Assembly (NCBI RefSeq): GCF_042100115.1
Contig: NC_091275.1
Span: 62,001 to 126,000 of the forward strand
Source of the DNA: Alternaria dauci
Lineage: Eukaryota; Ascomycota; Dothideomycetes; Pleosporales; Pleosporaceae
Reading direction: 5' to 3'
Length of the DNA stretch: 64,000 nt
Shown: positions 42,259 to 54,900 of the stretch, one piece after another
Layout of the letters: the number at the start of each line of letters is the position of its first letter
Position numbering within the stretch: position 1 is the first letter of the stretch
The notes under the pieces: generated by a model
Database searches by the model: none
The model's input: the letters and a program-made list of their open reading frames with translations, nothing else
What the model was told of the DNA's origin: nothing
Translations under genes and position numbers: made by a program

Positions 42259-43451
42259 CTCGCCCCCAAGGGCAGCACCTTACGGCAATCCGCGGCTACT
42301 ATCTCGCCCCTGGGGGCAGCACTCTACGCCTACTATCTCGCCCCCGGGGGCAGCACTCTACGGCTACTATCTCGCCCCCGGGGGCAGCACTCTACGGCTA
42401 CTATCTCGCCCCCGGGGGCAGCACTCTACGCCTACTATCTCGCCCCCAGGGGCAGCAACTTGCCGCAACCCGCGCCTACTATCTCGCCCCTGGGGGCAGC
42501 ACTCTACGGCTACTATCTCGCCCCCGGGGGCAGCACTCTACGGCTACTATCTCGCCCCTGGGGGCAGCACTCTACGGCTACTATCTCGCCCCCGGGGGCA
42601 GCAACTTGTAGTAACTTGCAGCAACCCGCGCCTACTATCTCGCCCCTGGGGGCAGCACTCTACGCCTACTATCTCGCCCCTGGGGGCAGTAACTTGCAGC
42701 AACTTGCAGCAACCCGCGCCTACTATCTCGCCCCTGGGGGCAGCACTCTACGGCTACTATCTCGCCCCCGGGGGCAGCACTCTACGGCTACTATCTCGCC
42801 CCTAGGGGCAGCACTCTACGCCTACTATCTCGCCCCTAGGGGCAGCACTCTACAGCTACTATCTCGCCCCTGGGGGCAGCACTCTACGGCTACTATCTCG
42901 CCCCTGGGGGCAGCACTCCACGGCTACTATCTCGCCCCTGGGGGCAGCACTCTACGGCTACTATCTCGCCCCCGGGGGTAGCACTCTACGGCTACTATCT
43001 CGCCCCCGGGGGCAGCACTCTATGCCTACTATCTCGCCCCGGGGGCAGCACTCTACGCCTACTATCTCGCCCCTGGGGGCAGCAACTTACAGCACTCTAC
43101 ATCTACTATCTAGATACTACTATACGCACCATCTACGAAGAGTAGACAGGCGGAGGTGCAATTTCACTCATTAGATCTACAGACACAGCATTTCACCAAG
43201 CATAACGACAGTAACATTAGCGCTACGTGTACGCCTACTATCTCGCCCCTAGGGGCAGCAACTTACAGCAACTTGCCGCAACCCGCGCCTACTATCTCGC
43301 CCCTGGGGGCAGCACTCTACGGCTACTATCTCGCCCCCGGGGGTAGTAACTTACAGCAACTTGCCGCAACCCGCGCCTACTATCTCGCCCCTGGGGGCAG
43401 CACTCTACGGCTACTATCTCGCCCCCGGGGGTAGCACTCTACGGCTACTAT
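42259..43451. repeat. 34-bp GC-rich minisatellite, unit 2, ~1.2 kb with an interruption
   Basis: Same 34-bp unit as in unit 1, but the array is 589 bp shorter and its units occur in a different order. A ~145-bp non-repeat segment at about 43,092-43,236 interrupts it and is absent from unit 1. Confidence 0.93.
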
Positions 43452-45015
43452 CTCGCCCCTAAGGGTAGTACTCTATAGATACTATCTTACCCTTAGGGGT
43501 AGACTTCTATAGCTACTATCTTACTTCTAACCCTATACTAGTAGTACTATTTACCTCTATAGTATAAATCTTACTATTAGTAATAAAGGATTTAAAAAAC
43601 TATACTAACTATTACTTAAAATACTTAAAAACTCTTTTTTTAAATAAAATAAAAAAAAATTTATTTTTACCTTAAATCTTTTATTAACTTTTAATAAATA
43701 CTACTTTTAAAATTATTTCTTTCTACTAGTTTACTTAATTAAAAATAGCTATATAGTTAGAAGTAGTATATAAGGGGCTATACTTAGGGAGCTATTATAT
43801 AAGTATACTATTATTATATTTAATAAGGAAAGAAGCTAAGGAAAGCTATAGTCTAAAGGCTATTTAGGAGGTAGTAGCTTAGAGTATTATTTATCTAGTA
43901 TACTAGTATAGAATCTAAGTAAACTACTTACTACTTAGATTTTATAAATAGTATACTTTATATATATAACTAAGATACTATTAAGGAATAAACTAAATAA
44001 GCTTTAGCTTATTATATAGTAAGTTAATTAGAAGTAACTAGTTATTATAAAATAATAAATTATAAAAAACTACTTCTTATTTTTTAAATAACTATACTTA
44101 GTAGTTACTAATACTTTATTATACTTTTTTTTCTTAAAGAAAAAATACTAAATTTTTATAAAATATTTTTTATTTTAAAGTATTAAATATTTTATTCTTT
44201 TACTTTATAAATATCTTTATCTTAAATATAAGTTATACTCTTTTCTTCTTTTTATAAAGTAGTTAAAAGTTATTAAATCTAAGTAAACCTTTATATAAGA
44301 ATATAGATAAATAAAAAAGTAAAAAAATCTTATTTAATATATTACTATATACTATATACTTACCCTTAGTTAAGTAAAATAAATGACTTTTTTTAAAAGG
44401 TTTCTTAATTATAGTAAAACTTTATAAATTCTTAATCTTTATTTAAGTTTTATATATAGTAGTATAAATTTCTTTTATAAAGATAATATAAGAAAGTCTT
44501 ACTTAGTAGTAACTAGTATTTAGTTAATATAGCTTTAAACTATCTTTACTTATTACTTAATTAAATACTTAATAACTTTATTCTTACTTTAGTATTTATT
44601 ATTCTACTTATTTAAATAAAATTTAATTTAACTAGCTTTATTTTATACTTTTTCTTTATTTATTACTTTATTATTATAAAGTAAAAGTAGTCTAGTTTTA
44701 TTACTTCTATAGTAATATTATTAAATAATAAATAAGAAAGAAAAAAATTAATTATTATAAATATATTTAGTAGAAAGTATATTTTTTAAAGATATAGTAA
44801 AAGGATTACTAACTATTTATACTAATAGATATATAAATTTTTAAAAGATTAGGTAATACTAACTTTAATATTTATTAAAAGTTACTATAATATAAACCTT
44901 AACTTACTATAATATAAACCTTAACTTACTATAATATAAACCTTAACTTACTATAATATAAACCTTAACTTACTATAATATAAACCTTAACTTACTATAA
45001 TATAAACCGTAACTT
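43452..45015. other. RIP-mutated AT-rich spacer of unit 2
   Basis: Same CA/TG-free sequence as the unit 1 spacer but 560 bp shorter, lacking the 18-bp TTAGGG-type array and the following ~120 bases. In one stretch (around 43,770-43,870) it keeps G or C at several sites where unit 1 has A or T. Confidence 0.85.
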
Positions 45016-45889
45016 GCTGTAACATGAACCTTAACTTACTGTAACATCAACCTTAACTTACGGCAACATCAACCGCAACTTACTGCAATATTAACCGCAA
45101 CTTACTGTAACATGAACCTCAACTTGCTGCAACATAAACCTCAACTTGCTGCAACATCAACCGCAACTTGCTGCAACATAAACCTCAACTTGCTGCAACA
45201 TGAACCTCAACTTGCTGCAACATAAACCTCAACTTGCTGCAACATGAACCTCAACTTGCGGCAACATCAACCGCAACTTGCTGCAACATCAACCGCAACT
45301 TGCTGCAACATGAACCTCAACTTGCGGCAACATCAACCGCAACTTGCTGCAACATGAACCTCAACTTGCTGCAACATGAACCTCAACTTGCTGCAACATC
45401 AACCGCAACTTGCTGCAACATGAACCTCAACTTGCTGCAACATTAACTGCAACTTGCTGTAACATTAACCGCAACTTGCTGTAATATGAACCTCAACTTG
45501 CGGCAACATCAACCGCAACTTGCTGCAACATTAACCGCAACTTGCTGCAACATGAACCTCAACTTGCTGCAACATTAACCGCAACTTACTGCAACATCAA
45601 CCGCAACTTGCTGCAACATGAACCTCAACTTGCTGCAACATCAACCGCAACTTGCTGCAACATGAACCTCAACTTGCTGCAACATTAACTGCAACTTGCT
45701 GTAACATTAACCGCAACTTGCTGTAATATGAACCTCAACTTGCGGCAACATCAACCGCAACTTGCTGCAACATTAACCGCAACTTGCTGCAACATGAACC
45801 TCAACTTGCTGCAACATTAACCGCAACTTACTGCAACATCAACCGCAACTTGCTGCAACATGAACCTCAACTTGCTGCAACATCAACCG
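44882..45889. repeat. 22-bp minisatellite, unit 2
   Basis: Same length and same left-to-right gradient from RIP-converted to clean units as in unit 1. Confidence 0.93.
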
Positions 45890-46443
45890 TGATATATCGT
45901 AATGTATAATACAACATACTATAGTACATATTACCAACTATTGTACCACCTATTGTACCTTACTATACTACATATTACAGCTTTATACACCCGTATAAGT
46001 TCTACATACAGTATATTATTACTTCTCCTCCAAAATCCTCTTCTGCCTTAACTCCTCTTCTCCCCAACGTAGCCGCAACTCTCCAGAACCGCTTGAAGTT
46101 CAGGGCTTTACTTCCAACCCATCTATTGTCAAACATATACAGCTGCATACGGTGAACTCAAGGTGTTTAGGAAACACACCTTTACCGCGATTTATTACAG
46201 TGTCTTTCAACAGTGTTGTGCTTGCGTCTTTTACCAGCACGTTTATTATTTTGATACAGTGTATTATCACTTTAAGAGGAATAGAGTAAGCGCATAAACT
46301 CTTACTCTACTACTTCTCTTCATTACTACGTACTGGCTTTCAAAGAACAAGAAGAGATCGATATTAGCCTAGTCCCACACTATCCTACTGGGAGGCTTGT
46401 CTTCCTTGATCTCCAAATCACCTCCAGCGTCTCTAGAACCTTT
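45890..46443. other. Interval before the 3' end of gene D copy 2
   Basis: Same as 20515-21068; nothing recognisable. Confidence 0.45.
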
Positions 46444-49400
46444 TCAATCGTACTGGTTCCAGTCGTGTGCTACGTTGCTGCACTGATCTCCACCGTGACC
46501 CTCATCATTGCCGGCGTGATCCTCATCATCGTCAGCGTGATCCTCACCCTCTGGCTTGTCCTTGGCTTCGTCTCCACCATCGTCGGCGTGATCCTCACCC
46601 TCTGGCTTGTCCTTGGCTTCGTCTCCACCATCGTCGGCATGATCCTCACCCTCTGGCTTGTCCTTGGCTTCGTCTCCACCATCGTCGGCGTGATCCTCAC
46701 CCTCTGGCTTGTCCTTGGCTTCGTCTCCACCATCGTCGGCGTGATCCTCACCCTCTGGCTTGTCCTTGGCGTCATCCCGATTCCAGTCATCTCCACCGGA
46801 ATAGAAAGGAATCCCATCATCATTTGGCTTGTCCTTGGCGTCATCCCGATTCCAGTCATCTCCACCGGAATAGAAAGGAACCCCATCATCATTTGGCTTG
46901 TCCTTGGCGTCATCCCGATTCCAGTCATCTCCACCGGAATAGAAAGGAACCCCATCATCATTTGGCTTGTCCTTGGCGTCATCCCGATTCCAGTCATCTC
47001 CACCGGAATAGAAATCAATTCCATCACCGTCGACGGGGGAGGCTGTGGAAAATGTGGGGAGAGGTCCGTAGTTGGCATCGGGAAACATCTTTATGGGCTC
47101 TTCAGTGGCCTGAGAGCCCGCAGCGAAGGCCTCTATATGCTCGGCGACATTGAACGGGGGGTTGAACTCGCACCAACCTTGAGCCAATTCTGGATCAACG
47201 TGCAATTGGATGGCGGATTTTCGGTCTAGGCACCATTTCCAAACCTTGTAGTAGGCGAGCTTGACGTACCGCTTGTCCTTGTCGGTCGCACCAGTGTATT
47301 CGGCGAGGACGCTCACAGGATTACCAACGATAACGAGGAGGGAACGCGCGCGTCCAACGGCTAGGAGCATTCGTGTGGTATGCTTGACGAAACCGAGGTC
47401 GCCAGCGTTGGTGGTGTCGAATACAATACCTTCCTTCTCGGCGCCCTGCATTTTGTCGACTGTGAAGACTTCGACGTCTCGCAGCTGGACGCTAAGTTTG
47501 AACAGCTCCTCCTCGTCAACCTGATTGGCTAAGTGCTCCATGAATCTAGCCAATACGAAGCGGATAGCGGCAACTTGCGCTACATACGGGGTGATGATAG
47601 CGACCTGCTTACCAGAAAACCCGCCAGCGATCATCTTGCAGACGGCCCGGAGGGTATAGGGAATGAAGTCCTTGTTGTAGCGAGACTTGGTGGCACCGAC
47701 GATGTCGTGGCTACCTTTGACGCTGACGAAGATGACGCGATGGCCGGAGGAAATGTTGAACTGCTCCATCGCGATCTCCATGGCGCGAATGTTTTCTTCC
47801 CGGTCATCTACCCCGGGGGCCACTTCCATACGGCCACGAGGAAGGATGTGGTTGGTGAGAGCGTTGATGTCGGAATTGAAGCGGTACTGTGTGTGCAGGT
47901 AAATAGTGGTACAGCCGCCTAGCATCGCACGATGGAAGAAAGGTAGGTCCTGCTGATCACTGAAGACGTGACGTTCCTCCGAACCACCGGCAGCAGAAGG
48001 CTTTGGCTGATGGATATCGCCGAAGAACAGGTGGGGTGTTATGGCCTTGCGCTCGACCATCAGCGGGCCCTCGTTATTATAGGCGTGCGTGTACACGAGA
48101 GGAGCGAGCGTGCTTGACTCGCTTGACTTGCCAGCCTCGTCGTGATGAACGGCATACGGCTGCTCGAGCGTATGAGTACGCGGCTGCGAGATTACGTCGG
48201 AGGTCATGCCAATGGCTACGGCCAGTTGAGCGAGGTCCCTAATGATCTCGTTGGTGAGAGCAGTCAGTCGGCGCATGTCATCGGCGTCGAATTCTTGGCC
48301 TGAAGCATAGAGGTCGAGCTGAAAACGGAAATCGCGGTACTTTTTTGGTTGGGCGATTTCGTGTACCACTAACTCGTTCGTATCGGCATTACGCTCCGGC
48401 ACTCCGGCGAGGCGCAGAACCCACGCACCCTCCGACAGCATTTCCAACTGAAGTCGCTTGTCGGTGAAAGACGACTTTGTCTCGGACGTCTCAAGAAGGA
48501 TGCGGAATTGCGAGTCCACTGTCAGTGCGTCAAGGAACGCCATGGTCCGCCTGTCTTCACTGGACTTCTCCTGGTAAGCCGCTGCCTGCTCTTTCAGCTG
48601 GTCCTTGGTGAAGTGCTCTTCTTCGATGTATTCAAAGTAGGGCGGCTTCTCGTTCTTTAGCAGGACGTTGCGAGCAGCTTCGGACTCCTTGCGAACAACC
48701 GCTGTCTCCGTCTCTTTCATATGGCGTCGGATTACGATAGGGAAACGTGCCTGGATGCCAGCGGCCTTGAGCTCCTTCCGTCGCTCTAGGCAGGCCGTGT
48801 AGATCCTGAGCATAGCGTCGTCGAGCTGCTTGTTCAACGGCGACGTGACCCAGAAAGCAGCAAGGCGACCAAGGCCATGGATAACGCCAGTTTGTTGAGC
48901 CTCGTAGTGCGCAACAGCCAGAGCCTCGATGATGCGTGTCTTGCCAACGCCACCAGGACCTTGGATGAGCGCTACACCACCGGCAAGGGCGCGAAGCTTC
49001 TGCAAAACGTCGGGTTGGAGTGAGCGGTTCAGACGCTCCATGATGCTGTCCTTAGCACCGTTGTCTCCCAAATACGCGAACATGCCGGCGAAGTAGTCCA
49101 CGATCTTGTCGTCTGGGAAGCGAAGGTAGGAGTTGTGGAGGATTTGAGTGACATCGCTAAAGGCATCGCCGCCTCGGAAGTAATGGTTAAGGGCGTTGAT
49201 CTGGCGCTTGATTCCCACGGTGGCAGGGTTCAAGCGAGCAAAGACGTAGATGCCGCGAAGCTTACGCAATGCCTCTTCAGCTTCAGGCAAAGTACGATAG
49301 TTAAATGCACAGCTGTAGTGAACGCCCTCCTTGAACAGGGGCTGCTCGGCGAAGGATGCACCCAAGCGAGGGCGGTAGAGAAAGCCGCCTATGTAGCTAG

Positions 49401-50850
49401 CGGGCGTGATGCCTGCGGACGGTTTGATCTCAAATCGCCAGGTGTCCGCTTGCTCCTGGTAGGGACTGAACTGGATGTCCACGAAGGCGCCCTCGCGGTA
49501 GCTGGCGCCCTCTGGTACCCTGAGCTCGGCGTAGTATAACCGGTCACCGCCGCCGCGAACCTTCATAATCTTGGTGTCGGTGATCTCGAAACCCTTCTGC
49601 TTGGCGGCCTTGCGCAGTTCGTGGACAAGGTTCTGGTAGTGCACGGTGACGTACTGTGTGTTGTTCTGGAATGCCCACTGGGGAGGGACCTTGAATCCTT
49701 TCGGCTGCTTGTCGACAGAGATCTCCATGCCAGTCTGAGGGTTGACACGACAGTCCTTCCAGTAGAGCAGAATCGGGTCGTTCTTGTATTGAGCTTGCAT
49801 CTCTTTGTACACGGTATCCATGCGCTCTTGTGCTGACTCTGTGGCGACCGTGAAGAAGTGCAGCACGGTGCCCTCGCCGCCATTCTCGAGGATATCGCGA
49901 GCACGATGGATGACTTCATCGAAGATCCCAAAGTTCTGGTGGGAGAAGAACCCCAATCCGTAGAGGGGGCGGGAGTTCAGAGGTTGTCCGTCAGGTTGTT
50001 CGGTTTGGAGGTCGAAGCGGAAGTGTAGGAGCATCCCTAGTTCGCTGAGTGCAAGCTTACTAGCAGCTCGCTTAACATCTTCTTGGGAAACCCTTGAGGT
50101 GAAGAACTCATCGGTGATCTTCATGGGAAGTACAGTGCAGTTGACGATGTTGTGGGCTGTCAGGGTAATGGAGGCTGCCCGATGAGCGTGGCCACGGAGG
50201 GTGATACTAGCGTCGTCGCTCGGATAGGAAATATCCATCTCTACACTAACGGAGGAGACATAGTGAGGGATCTTCCGAGTGAATAACTTTGTTGTGAAGC
50301 TAGGTTTATCCAGTGGTGGGGCCATGGTTTGGGCAGGAGGAAGCTCGTCTTTGCCATCCTTGGAGACGTCCTCCTTGGAGACGTCCTCCTTGGAGGCGTC
50401 CTCCTTAGGAGCACGAAACTTGCGGGTTTTGATCGGCTGGGGATAGAAGCAATCCGAGGCAACGTGGCCGAGACGGTTACAGCCGTTGCACCTAGGGCCC
50501 TGGTCTGCTGCTGGCTCACTAGGGCATTGCTTGGAGAGGTGCCCGTGACCACCGCAGTTGAAGCACTCGTTCGTGGGACAGTCGCGGTAGACATGGCCAA
50601 CCTCGCCGCAGTTGGAACACGCTTGCTGTTCGAGCTTCTTGGGGCAATCTTTGGCCCTGTGGCCTGGTTCTTTGCAGGTGAAGCAGGCGTGCTTCTCTCG
50701 GTCAGGGGCGTCGGGAAGGCCTCCGAGCTGGACAGAGTCTTTGCCGGGTGCCTCCAAGACAGCAATGCCCTGGTCGTAGACTTCTGTATCATGCGGCGCC
50801 GACGTCGGCCGGTCATTGACCATGTAGTGCATGACAGACTGGTCGGCCAT
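46444..50850 (-). CDS. Gene D copy 2: zinc-knuckle UPF1-like SF1 helicase, 1468 aa
   Basis: Identical to copy 1 over all 1468 residues, including the number of tail repeats. The zinc knuckles, Walker A and motifs II-VI are all intact. The start ATG is at 50850, and the likely 5' leader intron is at 50960-50901. Confidence 0.87.
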   Translation of the reverse strand: MADQSVMHYMVNDRPTSAPHDTEVYDQGIAVLEAPGKDSVQLGGLPDAPDREKHACFTCKEPGHRAKDCPKKLEQQACSNCGEVGHVYRDCPTNECFNCGGHGHLSKQCPSEPAADQGPRCNGCNRLGHVASDCFYPQPIKTRKFRAPKEDASKEDVSKEDVSKDGKDELPPAQTMAPPLDKPSFTTKLFTRKIPHYVSSVSVEMDISYPSDDASITLRGHAHRAASITLTAHNIVNCTVLPMKITDEFFTSRVSQEDVKRAASKLALSELGMLLHFRFDLQTEQPDGQPLNSRPLYGLGFFSHQNFGIFDEVIHRARDILENGGEGTVLHFFTVATESAQERMDTVYKEMQAQYKNDPILLYWKDCRVNPQTGMEISVDKQPKGFKVPPQWAFQNNTQYVTVHYQNLVHELRKAAKQKGFEITDTKIMKVRGGGDRLYYAELRVPEGASYREGAFVDIQFSPYQEQADTWRFEIKPSAGITPASYIGGFLYRPRLGASFAEQPLFKEGVHYSCAFNYRTLPEAEEALRKLRGIYVFARLNPATVGIKRQINALNHYFRGGDAFSDVTQILHNSYLRFPDDKIVDYFAGMFAYLGDNGAKDSIMERLNRSLQPDVLQKLRALAGGVALIQGPGGVGKTRIIEALAVAHYEAQQTGVIHGLGRLAAFWVTSPLNKQLDDAMLRIYTACLERRKELKAAGIQARFPIVIRRHMKETETAVVRKESEAARNVLLKNEKPPYFEYIEEEHFTKDQLKEQAAAYQEKSSEDRRTMAFLDALTVDSQFRILLETSETKSSFTDKRLQLEMLSEGAWVLRLAGVPERNADTNELVVHEIAQPKKYRDFRFQLDLYASGQEFDADDMRRLTALTNEIIRDLAQLAVAIGMTSDVISQPRTHTLEQPYAVHHDEAGKSSESSTLAPLVYTHAYNNEGPLMVERKAITPHLFFGDIHQPKPSAAGGSEERHVFSDQQDLPFFHRAMLGGCTTIYLHTQYRFNSDINALTNHILPRGRMEVAPGVDDREENIRAMEIAMEQFNISSGHRVIFVSVKGSHDIVGATKSRYNKDFIPYTLRAVCKMIAGGFSGKQVAIITPYVAQVAAIRFVLARFMEHLANQVDEEELFKLSVQLRDVEVFTVDKMQGAEKEGIVFDTTNAGDLGFVKHTTRMLLAVGRARSLLVIVGNPVSVLAEYTGATDKDKRYVKLAYYKVWKWCLDRKSAIQLHVDPELAQGWCEFNPPFNVAEHIEAFAAGSQATEEPIKMFPDANYGPLPTFSTASPVDGDGIDFYSGGDDWNRDDAKDKPNDDGVPFYSGGDDWNRDDAKDKPNDDGVPFYSGGDDWNRDDAKDKPNDDGIPFYSGGDDWNRDDAKDKPEGEDHADDGGDEAKDKPEGEDHADDGGDEAKDKPEGEDHADDGGDEAKDKPEGEDHADDGGDEAKDKPEGEDHADDDEDHAGNDEGHGGDQCSNVAHDWNQYD
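46525..47025 (-). repeat. C-terminal coding repeats of gene D copy 2
   Basis: Same 69-bp and 51-bp units as copy 1. Confidence 0.9.
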
Positions 50851-51960
50851 GCTGGACGATATGCAAAAACAGAGTTTCAACGGTAGGTGAGACTTTGTTT
50901 CTATACGGACAGCACATCGTTAGCAATCGATCAGCGGAACAGGAGGCCACAACAACTTACCGACAAGGGTCAATGGGTAGGTAGAGATATCGACGTTGAG
51001 AGTGGTTTGCTTTCAAGAGAAGCAATTCGGGGAAGGTGTCAAGTAGTTGGTGTGGAGGAAAGTGTTATTTGTGCAGGACTAGGTAGCGCGAGCGCGAGAG
51101 ACGCTAACGCCAAGCAAATTTTGCGTTGCTCACCTTGGGTTGTGCGTGAGGAAGCGAGGAGCAAGATAAAGACACGTGAAAAGAAGGATTGGATGGAGAA
51201 CGATAGGGACGCGAAGAGGATATGGGGATCACCCGAGTTCTACAAGTTGGTACCAAGAGACAGAAGTGGACAGCCAGTCGACCTTTGGGCAATAGGAAGA
51301 TAACTATCGGACCGGCCATACAAATAAGCGAGGACATGCCAAGGTGAATGGGAGATCTAGCGAGCGTCAAGGCCACAGCAATGCGCAGCGTGTAGCCGGC
51401 TACGTCTTGGCTCTCTCCTTCGCGACTACAGTTAGTCCTACGGCTGGGTGATCCCCATATCTCTTTTCGCTTTCTTTTGTTTGGTTCTATCAACTTCTAT
51501 GCTCGATTCAGTTCACGATGACGGCCAGAACTGCGTTTGGGTGATCCCCATGTCTCTCCCTACTTTCCCTGCTCCTTGTCTCTCTTCTCCCTCTGCTCGC
51601 TTTCTATACACTCGGGTGATCCCCATATCTTTTATCAACTTTCTCTGTTTCGCGCGTACGCAACGTGAGCCCGCGTCAGAGTCTTGTGCGCTGTACCCGC
51701 AATGCTCAACAGTGAGCGCTCACGCCAGAACCGGGTGGCTATACTATGCCCTACTCCTGGTCATCGTTCTACTAGGCTCAGTACGGGCGACGAGGCTAAA
51801 ATTACTGGGAGCTTCCCCTTTCACTTTTCACCGCTCTCCGGCTGTTTCCTCGCGCATGTTGCCACAACACGAACGTTGCGACGCTCGCCGCAACACCACC
51901 CACCCACCACGTACCGCAGCATCGTCAACCTGCATACACCTTCTACCACGGGTGACTAGG
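50851..51960. promoter_or_regulatory. Divergent promoter between gene D copy 2 and gene A copy 3
   Basis: Same four GGGTGATCCCCAT motifs, at 51446, 51539 and 51614 on + and at 51219-51234 inverted. It is unchanged from the preceding unit, so regulation should be shared by all copies. Confidence 0.6.
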
Positions 51961-54900
51961 ATGGACGATAACACGCAGTCACCCGCCCATCCACCGGCAG
52001 GCGACCCCAGCTCCCTTAGCTACTCGGGGAACCAAACAGAGATCTTCCGCGGCTTCGGCATCGACGACGCCACCAGACAAAAGGAGATAGCCAGGACGAT
52101 TGACAAGATTCTTGTGGACAACTACCCCGATGCACGCAATCGAGGTGCAGCAAAGCTCAGCGACACTGCCAATGAAGACCTGAACAAGAACCTACACGCC
52201 CTGGTCTGGAAGTCCGTACCCGACTTCCGCAACGAACCCAAGGCGTGGAGGACAATGGCGATTAGCAAGTTGATCACACATTCTCTCAATCGCCTGAGGA
52301 AGCGTAAAGCGGAAGGCGACCATGCTAAAGCCCCAACCCCCAACCCCTTGACGGCAACCTCTACACTCCAAAAGCGCGAGTTATCGCCAGAATCAACGCA
52401 CAACTCCAAAGACCACCCACCTAAGCGCTCTCGATCCAGAACCGTTCCTACAGGATTCACGCCTACTCCGAACAACGACAAGCCTGCTAATCCTCCCATG
52501 CCAACCGCTTCAAATCTCGACACACAGGTACATATATGCGCCGTAAAGGATGGAGAGATCAGCGAAGTAGTCAGCATGGTCGAATTCAGTGACATATGTT
52601 GGGAGGGCATCCCCAACTGGGAAAAACTACGCGACGAAGCTGAGCAATGCTACGAAACTGCGCAAGGCCTAGGACTCGATGGATTCGACTTCAAGGGCCG
52701 CTTGTTTATCGCTCCAAGAGCAAATCAGCATATCGGAATTGGAAGCCAAGGTGGATTCAACTTTGCTATGCGAGAAATCCCAGCTGGCACAGCCGTAGTG
52801 TTTGTCACGACGGTTAGATTGAACGTAACCGACACGCAAGTTGCCTCCTCCAAAGTCGTCCCGCCAGCAGAGGTGCAAGATGGTCAGCAACAAGATGCCA
52901 CCCACATGCAAGTTGCCTCCTCCGAGCCCGCCCCGCCAGCAGAGGTGCAAGGTGACCAGCAACAAGATGCCACCCACATGCAAGTTGCCTCCTCCGAGCC
53001 CGCCCCGCCAGCAGAGGTGCAAGATGGTCAGCAACAAGATGCCACCCACATGCAAGTTGCCTCCTCCGAGCCCGCCCCGCCAGCAGAGGTGCAAGGTGAC
53101 CAGCAACAAGATGCCACCCACATGCAAGTTGCCTCCTCCGAGCCCGCCCCGCCAGCAGAGGTGCAAGATGGTCAGCAACAAGATGCCACCCACATGCAAG
53201 TTGCCTCCTCCGAGCCCGCCCCGCCAGCAGAGGTGCAAGGTGACCAGCAACAAGATGCCACCCACATGCAAGTTGCCTCCTCCGAGCCCGCCCCGCCAGC
53301 AGAGGTGCAAGATGGTCAGCAACAAGATGCCACCCACATGCAAGTTGCCTCCTCCGAGCCCGCCCCGCCAGCAGAGGTGCAAGGTGACCAGCAACAAGAT
53401 GCCACCCACATGCAAGTTGCCTCCTCCGAAGCCGTCCCACCGGAAAGTAAGGAGCTTACACCCAAGACACTCAAGGAGATACTAGATTTGGCGGCCAACA
53501 TACATCCATTATCCTGGTCGAGGGAAGAATCCACACCTAGCAACAGCGCACACAAGCAGCATCCTGTAGGTCCGTTCTCGTCATACATGTCCAGGAATAA
53601 CAGCATCGCCTTCCCCCGCACACTTCAACCCTCGTCGTTCACACCCGTGAATCTGCTACCGCTCGCCAGACCTGCCAAACCACCGTCCAGCGCACCTAAG
53701 TCCTTTCTCAAGTTTGTCGAGACCTTCCCTTCTAATAGCTACCACGGTAGCGGACTAGACGACCCAATACATATCAGCGACGATAGTGGTAGCAGCGATT
53801 CTAGTGACAGCGAGTCTAGTAACAACATGGACATTCTCGTAGACGATGAAGAGGTGCTAGAAGAATGCATGTTAGACGAAGGCGAACCGGAACAACCCCC
53901 ATTGAACGAACAAGCTAAGACCCAGGCAAACGCGCATTTCTCGAGCACTATGAAGGTGAAGATGGATGGTATGTCTGCTTTTGCGCACGCGCAAAAGTCG
54001 AACATAGACTTGTGGGACTTAGCCGCGCAAACCTTCGGCCTTGCGCTCGACGACCTCAAAGGCGACCAGATCAACCTCGGAACTGGGGTCGGCTTAAACC
54101 CAGATTTCCACCCGCTACCCCATCAGTTGGTCGGCGCCAAGGATGGCTTGGATGTCCTCGCCGGCGACCGAGGAGCACTTGTCATCGCCGACGACATGGG
54201 CATGGGCAAGACGATCACCGATGTCCTCATATGGTATCTCAATTTTGCTAGATCGTACCAGCGCCTCGGCATCAGCGCGACGCCAGACTTCCCCTACACT
54301 GCTCTCAAATCGAACGGAGACGAGATAGAGACGCCGAATCTGTTTGGATGCACCTACTTTGTTGCGAGTGCAGCAGGCCTTGAAACATTGGTACAAGCAT
54401 GGCGTATGATCATGGGTGGCAGCGCCCACTTGGCTCAAGGATCAGAGTACAAGCCACCGAAGCTGATAGTCTTGCACGGTACGGGCGAAGAGATTGTACA
54501 GCGTTATGGCGGTGCGAAGAACAGCATCTACTCTAGCATGACACCAAAAGAGTGGGATGAAGTCAACCGTCGCCCTAACTGGTTGAAATCACGATTGGCC
54601 TATGGGGAGTACAACAAGGTGTGGAAGTTGAACAACCCGACTAAGGAATGGGCAAACAGCGTCCCTGAGACATCGGACTTCAGACCTCAAAAGACGAGCG
54701 TTAGGTTCTTGATAGTCTCAACTCGCGAGTCTTGGAAGACGAAGATCTTTGGCACGCTTGTCGATACCTCTGCGCCCCCTCAGTACAAGAGGCTAAAACA
54801 ACAGTTAGAAAAGACCGACAAGAGGCATACTAAGAAGAGGGCGGCGTTGAGAGCACAGCTGAGCCTGTGCGCCAAGACGCATATGGACACTTCACGATTG

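Larger units (their letters stand above)
26504..51878. repeat. Tandem unit 2 (25,375 bp)
   Basis: The second copy starts at the base corresponding to window position 1. Its offset from unit 1 is 26,503 up to gene E, 26,524 after one extra 21-bp repeat in E, 25,935 after the shorter 34-bp array, and 25,375 after a 560-bp loss in the AT-rich core. Gene A, C, P and D proteins are unchanged from unit 1. Confidence 0.97.

Noticed and set aside
26504..51878. Pure assembly duplication of one unit
   Set aside because: Units differ at several independent repeat loci and a few bases, including a segment unique to unit 2; this does not prove the unit count but argues for real distinct copies.
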